A stretch of 64,000 nucleotides of DNA from Bacteroidales bacterium (GTDB lineage: Bacteria > Bacteroidota > Bacteroidia > Bacteroidales > F082): the NCBI GenBank assembly GCA_015709215.1, contig JACCQN010000002.1:1-64000 (forward strand). Direction: 5' to 3'. Made by a program: the position numbers and the translations under genes. Positions 9,201 through 17,818 of this stretch are shown here, in pieces (position 1 is the first letter of the stretch; every line of letters begins with the position of its first letter). The notes below the pieces were generated by a model, which searched no databases, had not been told where the DNA came from, and was given only the letters and a program-made list of their open reading frames with translations.

Positions 9201-11545
9201 CCGTAGAGAATTGGTATCCTACTAATGTCCGTTGGACACTGTTTGACAGTCAGGATAATATAATTGATTCTAAAGAAGAAGTGTTTGAGTATGATGAATA
9301 TTATATTAATACCTTATACTTTACGTATACTTATGATGTAGAAGACACCTATGTTTTACGTTTGGAAACATGGAATAATACACATGATTATGGAGAATTG
9401 CTTGACCCGAAATATAACAATACCATATCTTTTTATGCGTTTGATGAAAAGGCAATAGTGGTATCGCCAAACATGGCCGCTCTTGAGATTTATACGGATA
9501 ACTATGCGTATTATACCTTCGATGCTGAGGGCGTTCCAAACTCATCAAATCAGTTTACGATAGCAAACCCGGGTTTAATGGCAATGGACTGGCAGGTTGT
9601 TATCCCGGAGGAATTCTCTGATTGGATTTCTGTAGCAATTCCCTCAGGTACTCAATTGGTAAATGGCAGCATTGTCAATTTTATTAATGTTTCAGAAAGT
9701 GAAAATACTCAAACAAGGTATGGGTATTTTTATGTACATGCCATTGACGGAAACAATAATGTAGTGCAAGGAAGTCCCGCAGGTATTCAAGTTGAGCAAT
9801 GGGGAGTCTCAGGTCCTGGCTCTCAGTTGGTAATTGGAGCAAATACTGACCAAATGTTTGGGTATTCCGTCTCCATTGACGGGAAAACAGCTGTAATTGG
9901 TGCTCCTGGTAAAGAAGCAAGTGATGCCAGCTCCGTATTTGTTTATCAAAATAACCATATAGGCGTATGGGAGTATGTGGCTCAACTGATCCCGCCTGAT
10001 GGTCAAAAGCATTTCGGGATTGCTGTTGCCCTTCATGGAGAGTATGCAATTGTTAGTGGTTCTTGGAATGCTGCTATTTACAAAAAGCCTGCAGGGGGAT
10101 GGTCAGGAGATATTTATCCATTGCAGGTTCTTGAAGATCAAGGCACCTATACAGAATACGAAAAATCAGTGTCCATCTGGGGCGATTATGCTATCGTTGG
10201 CGATAATAAATTTAACGATTCCAGGGGGAGTGTTTACATATACTACCGCAATGAAGGAGGGGCTGAGCAATGGGGAAGGCAAAAATTGCTTGTTGGTGAC
10301 TCTCCGGGCGACTTTTTCGGAACTTCGGTCAGTATTTATAATGATATACTGGCTGTTGGGGCTCCTCAGCAGAACAGCAATAATGGGTATATTGACGTGT
10401 TTTATCGTAATGAATCCTTTTCAGAACCTTGGCAATCGGAGCAGAGACTTACAGTTCCGCAAAACATAGACAATGCTAAATTTGGTAATGTAGTATCAGT
10501 TTTTGAGAATAAAATTGCTACTGCATACAGAAACGAAACTTTCTTTCATACTGGTATATTATTTACAAGAACCAATTTAAGAACCTGGAACTATCGATTA
10601 AGCAAAGATTATTGCTTAGCAGCGAATGATGATAGTTGGATTTTTAATGTCAAGAGTATTGCTCTTTATAAAGACTTTCGTGATATTCCTGCACCATTTG
10701 CATATACTTTTAGAATAGGATTTCCTAGTTTATTTGATAATCGGGGATGGGGTTATGGATTTTCATATAATCATTCAGATATATGGAATGACTATTTGCT
10801 AAATTCTTGGCATACATATCCAAGTGGTACTCTAAATTCTGAAGAAAATGATTATTTTGGTAATTCTTGGGATATATCATATCACTCAGAAATAGAAAGC
10901 GCCCCGGGCTATAATGCTAAGGGAGCAGTTATTTTCTTGAATCAGAATAAAAAGAACAATTTATGTGATGCCGCAATAGACCTGCACTTCGAGAATTTTA
11001 CAAAACCAGCAGGGCAGTATGAGCCTGTTATTGCTCAAAATATTACTATCGGAGGCCAAGGTATGCCGGCAGAGTATGAAGTAGGCACAAACATATCATA
11101 TACAGGTGAGGAAATTGTCTTTAAAGATGGATTCCTCGCTTTGAAAGGCTCTGTAATTGAAGTTGTTGCAGGGGAGTGCTTTGCGGAAGAAGATACGGAT
11201 ATGATCTTGGAACCTATGCATGTTCCTCTTGCACTGCTAAGCCTCAACAGCCAGCAGGATGTTACTGATGTGAATAGTGATCAAAACAGGTATATCAGCA
11301 TATCAGATATTTATAAGTATTTATCGAAGATATACCCGGATTTTCCCTGGTACCGCTTCGATTTTTACAACCCGCAAAACAAAATCGGAATTTATGATCT
11401 TAATACTGATGCACTTGCAGTTGAAGCACCAATTGTCCCCGGGTTAATGATTGACAATTCTTATTCAACGAAAGACTATCGGCTGATGATTGATATTAAT
11501 GATGAAAATGCAGGACGGAATCTAAGGTTTCTGTTACCGGTATAG
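6254..11545 (+). CDS. Very large M23-family peptidase with PKD, BACON and FG-GAP-like modules
   Basis: A signal peptide (about 1-20) precedes an M23 lysostaphin-type domain. Its zinc motif is HxxxD at H58/D62 (WHRGIDL) and HxH at H190/H192 (EHLHLY), so the peptidase should be active, presumably on peptidoglycan or glycine-rich peptides. Two PKD domains (around 595-745, WDFGDG and WNFGNG), further Ig-like segments, a BACON-like domain (around 1090-1170, ending in a WISVAIPSG strand) and about four FG-GAP-like repeats (around 1195-1430, YSVSIDGKTAVIGAPG) follow. Near the C-terminus, VFKDGFLALKGSVIEV resembles the segment that precedes sorting signals in T9SS cargo, yet no typical sorting domain ends the protein. 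Length is 1763 residues. Its start overlaps the previous stop. Confidence 0.75.
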   Translation: MKGKIITLILCLIALTTIAQNNYVFQYKLRGGTNIQNFEKRHITSDYGPRDFQGSYWHRGIDLQSSQVVGDIAYSPCTGIIRKISGTGYKYVIVEGTNGHRHFGYGHFFSNENPRIGVPVIHDSFVLILLDEEDGNSIILNLETDTAIGTEAGHVTYNGQVYPVYNTVEAGSPLGPMGNSGLGGNNPAEHLHLYAFRDVTTAITGNYGHNVISNSYDPMAVMNIGPGPRTNFQCRVQNVGISYDANSNSYFKTRVEMPGAGNGNIYINDMYDVNLVELFVKPTYKDDEPVANWGSTNSSYQYYRGEHTRSYINQGGRPQDNPSPIYPISPNNHDIRRYQTGNAQSTGVEPFAYRDNGARPYDFFWFSDFYPRIHKNHNIGTTLQFARHNLEARYPDGNYEAVLRVATSVNNVHSSVGNTNPANDSLTNFQIDNFAPFVQKVEIQQEGSEASYIRQWDPTPAGNFVFSPAPDIVIEQEDLQIIITTSEAMSEVELVINDFAQTKVTALNDERTQWQFNVPGGELHNHAFNELFIGGEDLHGNAMQKDAEQIPIRQSTDPDVFSPALRNGYDENHEVFIGHPDVDFTAEQSGLDDLTFRFFPESPHTVFAYSWDFGDGHTCNQPPNAQCESPVHTYTTEGVFYVTLTINGTYEITKSIVVEHLTAPTAGFMYVPRVIQNRDEEPVIEVDFFNTSEGVVNNFNWNFGNGTTSQEENPENIQFDPNTNYEVTLTVSNVAGADFEENDLYFDPATMPWAGIVAWRITDYLWDFDVSAENLDPPYSYTTEYGDGFSQTLNDDYHVVTFNHYYSQYGLFQVRAFITGIDPQSGLERTVFDVKEISVQPDDILVSLVNETSNDVVYPYTDVTLRPVLYDPGSFNENTWFSETYTITKVGEPSYYEVITQTNSGPSFPERKFQFESEGEYQIQLYITASGFPYGGNAEARIIVENAPKFLQASVCCNPYTICQGAQNTYYAQIEPIGNPGWPVENWYPTNVRWTLFDSQDNIIDSKEEVFEYDEYYINTLYFTYTYDVEDTYVLRLETWNNTHDYGELLDPKYNNTISFYAFDEKAIVVSPNMAALEIYTDNYAYYTFDAEGVPNSSNQFTIANPGLMAMDWQVVIPEEFSDWISVAIPSGTQLVNGSIVNFINVSESENTQTRYGYFYVHAIDGNNNVVQGSPAGIQVEQWGVSGPGSQLVIGANTDQMFGYSVSIDGKTAVIGAPGKEASDASSVFVYQNNHIGVWEYVAQLIPPDGQKHFGIAVALHGEYAIVSGSWNAAIYKKPAGGWSGDIYPLQVLEDQGTYTEYEKSVSIWGDYAIVGDNKFNDSRGSVYIYYRNEGGAEQWGRQKLLVGDSPGDFFGTSVSIYNDILAVGAPQQNSNNGYIDVFYRNESFSEPWQSEQRLTVPQNIDNAKFGNVVSVFENKIATAYRNETFFHTGILFTRTNLRTWNYRLSKDYCLAANDDSWIFNVKSIALYKDFRDIPAPFAYTFRIGFPSLFDNRGWGYGFSYNHSDIWNDYLLNSWHTYPSGTLNSEENDYFGNSWDISYHSEIESAPGYNAKGAVIFLNQNKKNNLCDAAIDLHFENFTKPAGQYEPVIAQNITIGGQGMPAEYEVGTNISYTGEEIVFKDGFLALKGSVIEVVAGECFAEEDTDMILEPMHVPLALLSLNSQQDVTDVNSDQNRYISISDIYKYLSKIYPDFPWYRFDFYNPQNKIGIYDLNTDALAVEAPIVPGLMIDNSYSTKDYRLMIDINDENAGRNLRFLLPV

Positions 11546-11590
11546 TATAGAAAAATGTGAGTTTAGACAACAAAATATAAAAGCAGACTT

Positions 11591-13207
11591 ATGAATAGCA
11601 TACAAATAAACTTAAAGAGAACGGGCAAATATTATTTAACCTGGATATTTGCTTTGGTTACCATGACAGGGATAGCAACTAATATTCCGGATTCGGGAGA
11701 ATCTGAAATTTTAGTAATCTCTTTTGGAAGCAATTTTGTGGATAAGGCGAATTCCATGGTAGTGGATGACGAAGGGAATATGTATGTCACAGGATCCTTT
11801 CAGGGAGAAATATACGCAGGTGATGAGAAAATCCAGGCAAAAGGTGATGCTGATATTTTTTTGGCAAAGATCAGTTCATCCGGTGAAATAGAATGGTTAA
11901 GACAGGCAGGAAGCAACTTTTACGAGAAGCATATGATTTCAGAAACAAGCAACTCAATTCGGCTGGATGATGAGGGGAATGTGATAATTTGCGGTGTATT
12001 TACAGGGGCAGCTGCATTTGGTGATACCACAATCCGCACAAAAGGTGGCAGTGATGTTTTTGTGGCGAAATACAGCAATGCAGGAGATCTGTTATGGGTT
12101 AGCACATTTGGAAATCATGGCTGCAATATTTGCAGAGATATGCTGGTTGATAAAGAATCAATATATTTTTCGGGTACTTCCAATGGTTCGTTTGTGGGTG
12201 ATAAAACGATACCAAACAAACCTCTGGCTTTTTTGGGGGCACTAAACCATCAGGGCGGGCTGGAATGGGTGTCTGAAAGATGTGATACTGCAACAGTTAT
12301 GATAATCAATACAATGCTTGCCTGGCAAGACAATGAGCTTGTGTTTGGCACGGTTAATTTCAGAACCCAGGCGGCGGGCAACAACGGGCATGAGAAATTG
12401 CCATATTACCTTAAACTTGAAAAGTTTGATAAAAAAGGGAACGCTGTTTCTTCAGGCATTTTTGACCTGGCTACAAGGCCTGATTTTGAATTTAAATACG
12501 AAAACAATAGAATTCTTTTGCTTATTGATAATGCAAATAGTAAAACTGTACCAATCAATGAGTTGATGAATTCCTCGGCCCAATATTTTCTTCAGGATGA
12601 GAAAAATACCGGGGATGATGAAAAAGCACCTTCAAAAAGTAACTATTTCAATAGAGGAATAACGGGCAAAGGCTTTTTATGTCAGTTTGAAGAAGGAAAT
12701 TTGTTTTGCACTCCAGGAAATGCACTGATACTTGATTATAATAAAAAACGATATCCAATTTTGAATAATATATCAATTGCCAGAATGGTTAATTCTGTTA
12801 TTTCAAATGACAACTATTATTATGTATTGCTTAACTACTTTGGCGGGTTTAATGAAGAGTTGGGCATATACAATAAACCCGGAAGTCAGGATATGCTCAT
12901 TGTTAGAATAGAAAAAAGAGAAAATATAGCATTAACTGAGCTAATTGAAAATAGTATGACTGAAATAATAAACTTGTTTCCAAATCCTTCCCGGTCTGGA
13001 ATATTTCAACTTGAAGTAAATACCACTGAAACTATCAACTGTCAAAGTATTAGTATTTTAAACCAGGAAAACAGGCAAGTAAAATACATGAAGGTAGAGA
13101 CTTTGCCTTATGTCATTGATTTGAGCGATATGTCTGCAGGCCACTATTCAATAGTTTTCGAACTGGATGAGGGGCGTAATGTGATAAAAAAAGTAATTAC
13201 CCTTTAG
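11591..13207 (+). CDS. T9SS type A sorting-domain protein with SBBP-like repeats
   Basis: The N-terminus is a long signal peptide (TGKYYLTWIFALVTMTGIAT). Repeats such as VDDEGNMYVTGSF...ADIFLAKISSSGEIEWLRQAG and LDDEGNVIICGVF...SDVFVAKYSNAGDLLWVSTFG are SBBP/propeller blades, well conserved between about residues 35 and 200 and weaker afterwards. The C-terminal ~80 residues starting LFPNPSRSGIFQLEV and ending in ISILNQENRQ and LSDMSAGHYSI form a type A T9SS sorting domain. It is the last gene of the surface-protein block; beyond it lie RHS debris and an IS66 element. Function beyond surface display is unknown. Confidence 0.8.
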   Translation: MNSIQINLKRTGKYYLTWIFALVTMTGIATNIPDSGESEILVISFGSNFVDKANSMVVDDEGNMYVTGSFQGEIYAGDEKIQAKGDADIFLAKISSSGEIEWLRQAGSNFYEKHMISETSNSIRLDDEGNVIICGVFTGAAAFGDTTIRTKGGSDVFVAKYSNAGDLLWVSTFGNHGCNICRDMLVDKESIYFSGTSNGSFVGDKTIPNKPLAFLGALNHQGGLEWVSERCDTATVMIINTMLAWQDNELVFGTVNFRTQAAGNNGHEKLPYYLKLEKFDKKGNAVSSGIFDLATRPDFEFKYENNRILLLIDNANSKTVPINELMNSSAQYFLQDEKNTGDDEKAPSKSNYFNRGITGKGFLCQFEEGNLFCTPGNALILDYNKKRYPILNNISIARMVNSVISNDNYYYVLLNYFGGFNEELGIYNKPGSQDMLIVRIEKRENIALTELIENSMTEIINLFPNPSRSGIFQLEVNTTETINCQSISILNQENRQVKYMKVETLPYVIDLSDMSAGHYSIVFELDEGRNVIKKVITL

Positions 13208-13481
13208 TTTCTTTTTTGTATTGACTTTCCATTACAATGGAACGGGATTTTGGTTACGTGGATACTGAGGAGTTTTATTCACTCGCTTTTGCACAATTTA
13301 TGAGCATTATGAATATTGGATCCAATCCGTATTAGCTAATAGGATCATAACAACAACATGACCTACGACCCTTCCAAAAAGATCACCGTATCCTACAACC
13401 CCCTCAACCTGCCCAGCTTGGGTTTCGATTTGATACAGAAGAATGATCAGGCCACTCAATCAGTTACACAGGAAACTTTTT
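13208..13481. other. Gene-poor junction left of the IS66 element
   Basis: This stretch contains the short RHS-core fragment, an unrelated AT-rich part and 60 bases of unknown origin that end at the IS66 left end. An ATG at 13443 opens a 13-codon frame (MIRPLNQLHRKLF) that would run in register into the broken coiled-coil gene on the other side of the element if the element were removed exactly. This is suggestive only, because no target duplication is present. Confidence 0.4.
13355..13417 (+). pseudogene. Short RHS-core fragment
   Basis: These ~63 bases encode NMTYDPSKKITVSYNPLN and then leave the RHS sequence after the codons for LPS. They closely match the same stretch of the RHS cassettes at 21.6, 23.5, 25.7 and 30.5 kb. 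The fragment starts at the same codon (the AAC/AAT before ATGACCTACG) at which the 23.5-kb cassette begins. It is non-functional debris and shows that the RHS family once extended, or was copied, to the left of the IS66 element. Confidence 0.8.
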
Positions 13482-13507
13482 GTAACCCTCCGGCCACGGG
13501 CATCTTG
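13482..13507 (+). repeat. IS66 left inverted repeat
   Basis: It begins gtaaccctccggcc and ends gcatcttg. It pairs with 15742-15767 on the opposite strand with five mismatches. Confidence 0.8.
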
Positions 13508-13555
13508 TGAGTTATAGCCTAGCCCCTCAATTTTGCGTTCAAAATCACAAGACCT

Positions 13556-13840
13556 ATGACTATAGAAGAACGCAGAGAGAAGATGTTACAGCTTGTCAGC
13601 GATTGGCAGCAGAGCGGCCAAAGCCAGAAAGCCTTTGCAGAAGCACATGGCATCAAACTTTTTACTTTTCGCTATTGGATACAAAAACAGCGAGAACAAA
13701 GCCAACATACAGACGCATTTCTGCAGCTTGGAGCACCCCTGAGCGCAGCAGCCATTACCATTCGCTATCCCAATGGCACCGAGCTGCAGCTGCCGGCCAA
13801 TACACCTATGGGCACCATCAAAGGACTACTAAGCCTGTAA
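13556..13840 (+). CDS. tnpA: IS66 accessory protein TnpA (Orf1)
   Basis: A 94-residue protein, TIEERREKMLQLVSDWQQSG...FRYWIQKQREQ, has the helix-turn-helix-like N-terminus and the 'WQQSGQSQKAFAEAHGI' type motif of IS66 Orf1 proteins. It probably binds the IS ends or assists the transposase. It is slightly shorter than common homologues but complete. The next gene begins five bases after its stop, consistent with one operon. Confidence 0.85.
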   Translation: MTIEERREKMLQLVSDWQQSGQSQKAFAEAHGIKLFTFRYWIQKQREQSQHTDAFLQLGAPLSAAAITIRYPNGTELQLPANTPMGTIKGLLSL

Positions 13841-13844
13841 GGCC

Positions 13845-14228
13845 ATGTTTTCAATCACCTCTGCCAGGTATTTCCTGTATCAGGAACCCACCGATATACG
13901 CAAAAGCTTTGACGGGCTCTGTGGACTGGTGACCAATAAATTGGGTCAAAATCCCATGAGTGGTGATCTGTTTATCTTCGTCAATAAACCCCGTAATCGC
14001 ATCAAGCTGCTGCGCTGGGAACCCGGTGGCTTTGTGCTGTTTTATAAAAGACTGGAAAAAGGCACTTTTCATCTTCCAAAACCAGCAACAGAAAACAGTA
14101 AAAAGCAACTTTTAGACTACAGTCAGCTGGTTATGATTATTAATGGTATTTATTTGGAAAAAGCAAAAAAATACAGGCGTTTTTCTCCACAAAATGCTGT
14201 TGGAAACTTTAGCTTAAATACAACATAA
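13845..14228 (+). CDS. tnpB: IS66 accessory protein TnpB (Orf2)
   Basis: The 127-residue product contains the family-defining pattern DIRKSFDGLCGLV, then GDLFIFVNKPRNRIKLLRW and GGFVLFYKRLEKGTF, of IS66 Orf2/TnpB (PF05717). The last ~40 residues, after the conserved LP, are unusual in being rich in K, N and S. The protein is required for transposition in IS66 family members, but its biochemical role is not settled. Confidence 0.9.
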   Translation: MFSITSARYFLYQEPTDIRKSFDGLCGLVTNKLGQNPMSGDLFIFVNKPRNRIKLLRWEPGGFVLFYKRLEKGTFHLPKPATENSKKQLLDYSQLVMIINGIYLEKAKKYRRFSPQNAVGNFSLNTT

Positions 14229-14245
14229 TCAAAAGCTTGATTGTG

Positions 14246-14253
14246 TAAATTTG
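14246..14253 (+). promoter_or_regulatory. Bacteroidota -7 box upstream of tnpC
   Basis: TAAATTTG matches the TAnnTTTG consensus and lies four bases before the tnpC ATG at 14258. No convincing TTG -33 element is seen about 20 bp upstream. If used, the transcript would be almost leaderless. Confidence 0.45.
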
Positions 14254-14257
14254 CCAC

Positions 14258-15730
14258 ATGGCAAGCACAGAAACAGTAACCATTTCCAAAGCAGAATACC
14301 TCGAATTTATCGAGGCAAAGCAAACGGTTTTGATCTTACAACACGAGCTTGCCCAACTCAAAAGGATGATCTTCGGCTCCAAAAGCGAGCGGCATATCCC
14401 TTCTGATGTCAATCAGCCAACACTGTTCGATCTGCCCGCATCAGAAGAACCCCAAGTCCAAAAAGAGCAAATCAGCTACACACGCGACAAAGCCAAGGCA
14501 AAAAGCAAGGCCGTTCGCCTGGAACTGCCTGCTCACCTGCCCCGCAAGACAGAGGTGATTGAACCGGAGAACCTTCCCGAAGATGCACGTAAACTCAATG
14601 AAAAGATCACAGAGGTTCTTGAATACGAACCAGGAACCATTTATGTAAGGCAGATTATCCGTCCTTATTACGTGGGAGAAAGCAATGACGAAAAAACAGA
14701 CATCATCATCGCTGAACTTCCTTCACGTGCACTACCCAAAAGCAATGCTGGAGAAGGATTACTGGCGCACTTGATTATCAGCAAATATGTTGATCATTTG
14801 CCCTTCTATCGCCAGGTGCAGATGTTCAAACGACAAGATGTTGAGCTGGCCGAATCAACCATCAACGGGTGGTTTACTGCCGCTGTGCAACTGTTGGAGC
14901 CACTTTATGAGGTGCTTAGACAAAAAGTACTGAAAACGGATTACCTGATGGCTGATGAAACACCCATTTCGGTGCAAACCAAAGACAAGCCCGGAGCCAC
15001 GCACAAAGGCTATCACTGGGTTTATTACAACCCCTTGTCAAAAACAGTACTGTTTAATTATCAAAAAAGCCGCGGACGAGAAGGGCCGGATGGCTTACTA
15101 AAAAACTTTACCGGTTATCTGCAAACCGATGGATACAACTCATACAACAACTTAAGCAATAAGGCTCATATTACGCAACTGGCCTGCTGGTCGCATGCAC
15201 GCCGATATTTTGAAAAAGCATTGGATAACGACAAGACACGCAGTGAACAGGCACTGGGACTGATCAGGGAACTTTATGCCATAGAGCGGATGGCAAAAGA
15301 ACAAAATCTGCAGGCTGATCAAATCCGGGATTTACGCAAAAGCAAATCAAAGCCGGTGCTGGGCGAACTGGAAACCTGGCTTAAAGAAGAAGCTGCAAAA
15401 GTATTGCCCCAAAGCGCGATAGGCAAAGCTATTGCATACACAATCAAGCTTTGGCCAAGGCTGACCCGCTATATAGAGGATAGCCGTTTAAACATAGACA
15501 ATAACCTGACCGAAAACAGCATCCGTCCAGTGGCATTAGGGCGCAAAAACTATCTGTTTGCCGGCTCACATGATGCAGCTCAGCGGGCAGCCATGATCTA
15601 TTCTTTCTTTGCCACATGCAAAATCAACAATATTGAACCCTTCAACTGGCTTAAAGACACCCTCACAAAAATCGCTGATCATCCCGCAAACAGACTTGAA
15701 GAGCTACTGCCCGCTGCTATAAAACAATAA
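14258..15730 (+). CDS. tnpC: IS66-family DDE transposase TnpC
   Basis: The 490-residue protein has the IS66 layout. It starts with an N-terminal coiled segment (LQHELAQLKRMIFGSKSER), followed by a linker. The catalytic core has the first Asp in DYLMADETPI, the second in YLQTDGYNSYNN and the Glu in NNLTENSIRPVALGRKNYLF. A C-terminal region with FFATCKINNIEPFNWL follows. No frameshift or stop interrupts it, so the transposase should be functional. It cuts and joins the element's inverted repeats. Confidence 0.92.
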   Translation: MASTETVTISKAEYLEFIEAKQTVLILQHELAQLKRMIFGSKSERHIPSDVNQPTLFDLPASEEPQVQKEQISYTRDKAKAKSKAVRLELPAHLPRKTEVIEPENLPEDARKLNEKITEVLEYEPGTIYVRQIIRPYYVGESNDEKTDIIIAELPSRALPKSNAGEGLLAHLIISKYVDHLPFYRQVQMFKRQDVELAESTINGWFTAAVQLLEPLYEVLRQKVLKTDYLMADETPISVQTKDKPGATHKGYHWVYYNPLSKTVLFNYQKSRGREGPDGLLKNFTGYLQTDGYNSYNNLSNKAHITQLACWSHARRYFEKALDNDKTRSEQALGLIRELYAIERMAKEQNLQADQIRDLRKSKSKPVLGELETWLKEEAAKVLPQSAIGKAIAYTIKLWPRLTRYIEDSRLNIDNNLTENSIRPVALGRKNYLFAGSHDAAQRAAMIYSFFATCKINNIEPFNWLKDTLTKIADHPANRLEELLPAAIKQ

Positions 15731-15741
15731 TCTTGCAACGG

Positions 15742-15767
15742 CAAGATGCATTTGGCCGAAGGCTTAC
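15742..15767 (-). repeat. IS66 right inverted repeat
   Basis: Read on the minus strand from 15767 it begins gtaagccttcggcc and ends gcatcttg, the counterpart of the left end at 13482. Confidence 0.8.
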
Positions 15768-16295
15768 AATTATATTGAAACAAGCCATCAGGATTTTATC
15801 AATGATTTGAGCATAAAAGATCAGGAATCCCGTCAATTAATAATAACTGATTTTGAAGAAAAAATAAAAACAATTGACCAATCTTTTCAAAACACCTCAC
15901 GTTTTCTGGAATCCAAAACAACCCAACTTTCCGAAATTATTTCTCAGGTCGAGCCCATTACACAATCCATCAAAGTCTATCTGGATGAAATCAAACAAAT
16001 AGACCTACCAAAACGACTTGATAAAATTGATGCTACCACTGCAGGCTTAATGTCAGCCCTGCAAACCGCTCAAAACCGAATCGACAACACCGAACGCAAC
16101 ATTACAGACCAAAACAGAGATCTAAAGGAACTCTTAAAAGCTAACGAACAACATCAAAGTAAAACACTTGAAAGCTATCAACTTCAAATAAAACAAATGT
16201 TTGAAAACCAACAAAAACGCCATACTCGCCATTCCATCATCACCTGGATACTACTTGGGGCTTCTGTAGCTTTTTTAATTTTTTGGCAACTTTAG
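15768..16295 (+). pseudogene. 5'-truncated coiled-coil membrane-anchored protein
   Basis: The frame is open from the very edge of the IS66 right end, reading NYIETSHQDFINDLSIKDQE onward; no ATG lies near the beginning. The body is a long coiled coil rich in Q, K, E and D (about residues 30-140), with segments resembling SMC or tail-length proteins. A single hydrophobic helix (TWILLGASVAFLIFWQL) lies at the C-terminus, with the N-terminal domain presumably in the cytoplasm. The IS insertion or an adjacent deletion has removed the 5' end. A TTG at 15807 could give a shorter product. Function is unknown. Confidence 0.65.
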
Positions 16296-16345
16296 CTTTT
16301 ACATGTGATCGATGCCTATTTTTATCTATTTCAATTAAAATTATT

Positions 16346-16924
16346 ATGGTAGTCTTTGAATTTCTAGCTGCAATATTTTTTACCAGTGCTTTCGGTGTGT
16401 TCTATGATATATTATATGCAAATAAGGATCCTTTACAGTATAGGCATTATCTAAGTAAAAAAAGATTAATATTTTTTTTCGTCTTTTTTAAAAGTCTAAT
16501 AATCTTAATTCATTCAATAAGTCAAATTTTTAAAACCAAACGATCAATTGAGGCTTTCCTTTTACAGTTATTTTTTATTGGTTATATGTTTTTTTTGATT
16601 CATTGCTATCAAAATTCTAGTTTTGGAATATTATCGGGTAACAATGGTGTTTACTTTGTAGTGATTTTTTCAATAATCTTATGGGTTTTTATTTTTTCTT
16701 TTTTAATTACATCTACAATGTTCCTGATTGATTATTCTAAGGCTTTTAAAAAAAAAGAAACAAATCCTTATTTAATAATGGATATTCAAAAAAATAATTC
16801 ATTTCCAAAAAAAATAAAAAAAACTCTTGAATTTATACCTTCTGCATTTCTTTTTTGGCACGTATATTTTCTTGGAGCATTAACCACCGTGTATGTTGTG
16901 ATTGTCAATGCTATTCTTAAGTGA
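16346..16924 (+). CDS. Polytopic membrane protein, unknown
   Basis: From the ATG at 16346 a 192-residue protein is predicted with about five membrane helices (near 2-20, 42-60, 71-90, 103-128 and 165-190) separated by Lys-rich loops. A longer open frame from 16283 overlaps the previous gene and adds Cys-containing sequence without clear purpose. The gene is markedly AT-rich compared with the IS66 genes on its left, as expected for acquired DNA. I recognise no family. Confidence 0.5.
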   Translation: MVVFEFLAAIFFTSAFGVFYDILYANKDPLQYRHYLSKKRLIFFFVFFKSLIILIHSISQIFKTKRSIEAFLLQLFFIGYMFFLIHCYQNSSFGILSGNNGVYFVVIFSIILWVFIFSFLITSTMFLIDYSKAFKKKETNPYLIMDIQKNNSFPKKIKKTLEFIPSAFLFWHVYFLGALTTVYVVIVNAILK

Positions 16925-16934
16925 AATAAAAATG

Positions 16935-17678
16935 TCACTCTACTAATATAAAAGCACCCCAAAAACTTGGATTGTTGGGATACACTAATCTCATTTGAAG
17001 CTGTGCTTTTTTAAGAGCTTCATGGGCATCATGTTTTTCATCAATAAAATATCTATAAAATGCACTCATCAATTCAGATGTCTCTTTGTCTGGAACTTTC
17101 CATAGACTAATTATTAGTTTCTTAACTCCAGCAATTATAAAGGCTCTTTGTAATCCAAACACTCCTTCACTACCTCTAATTTCACCGAGACCAGTTTCAC
17201 AAGCTGATAATACAACTAAGTCAATACCACTTAAGTCTAGTTTTGAAATCTCATAAGATGACAAAATACCATTTTCACCATCTTTATCTATTCCGATGTT
17301 ATTTGCACCTGCGAATAATAATGCTGACCTTAATAACGGATTAGTGATTTTATTCGAATTTTCTCTAAATCCATAGAGTTCAGTGATATAAAAACTTAAT
17401 TCAGGCGAATAATAAAAGCCATGCGTTGCTAAATGCAAAATTTCCGGTTTTTGATTATTTATTGTTTTAAATGACTGCTCGGTTGCTTTATCTTTTGTAA
17501 ACATTTTTGATTTAATTCCTTTAGTTGCTAATATTTCAGCAATAGCATTAATTTCTTCTCTTGTTCCCGGTAAAGCTTTAAACCTTGATCTATTAACAAA
17601 TGATCTTAAATCGTCTGTCTTAGTCTTTGCTTCTTCGTCGTCCATATTTGAAGTATAGTTGATATCTCCTGAAAGATA
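16935..17678 (-). pseudogene. CHAT-domain (caspase-like) protease remnant, N-terminus lost
   Basis: The readable ORF from ATG 17645 covers almost only the C-terminal CHAT domain. It has LPGTREEINAIAEIL, the catalytic His in ILHLATHG (H75), the catalytic Cys in LSACETGLGEIRG (C149), then GVFGLQRAFIIAGVKKLIISLW and NPSFWGAFILVE. CHAT proteases normally follow a long TPR array and a linker with a 'GDxxY' strand. In frame upstream of the ATG the codons still read YLSGDINYTSN, that strand, before a TAG at 17679-17681. The gene is therefore a decayed or truncated descendant of a TPR-CHAT protein, though its catalytic dyad is intact and a short CHAT product could still be made. Confidence 0.75.
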
Positions 17679-17818
17679 CTAATACTAAACTTAAATTTAT
17701 TCTTTTCATATTAATATGTCTAAAATTACCGCCTACACTTTAAAGGATTTTCAGCTAAGTCCTATATTATTGATACGCTTATTCTAATTCTGTTTCTGTT
17801 AATAATAAATATACTATT

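Larger units (their letters stand above)
13482..15767 (+). mobile_element. IS66-family insertion sequence
   Basis: Three genes in the canonical IS66 order are bounded by imperfect 26-bp inverted repeats. The left end begins gtaaccctccgg and the right end, read inward, begins gtaagccttcgg; 21 of 26 positions match and both end in gcatcttg. The eight bases outside the two ends (aacttttt and aattatat) do not match, so the 8-bp target duplication expected for IS66 is absent. This implies that one flank was rearranged or deleted after insertion. All three genes look intact, so the element may still be active. Confidence 0.85.
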
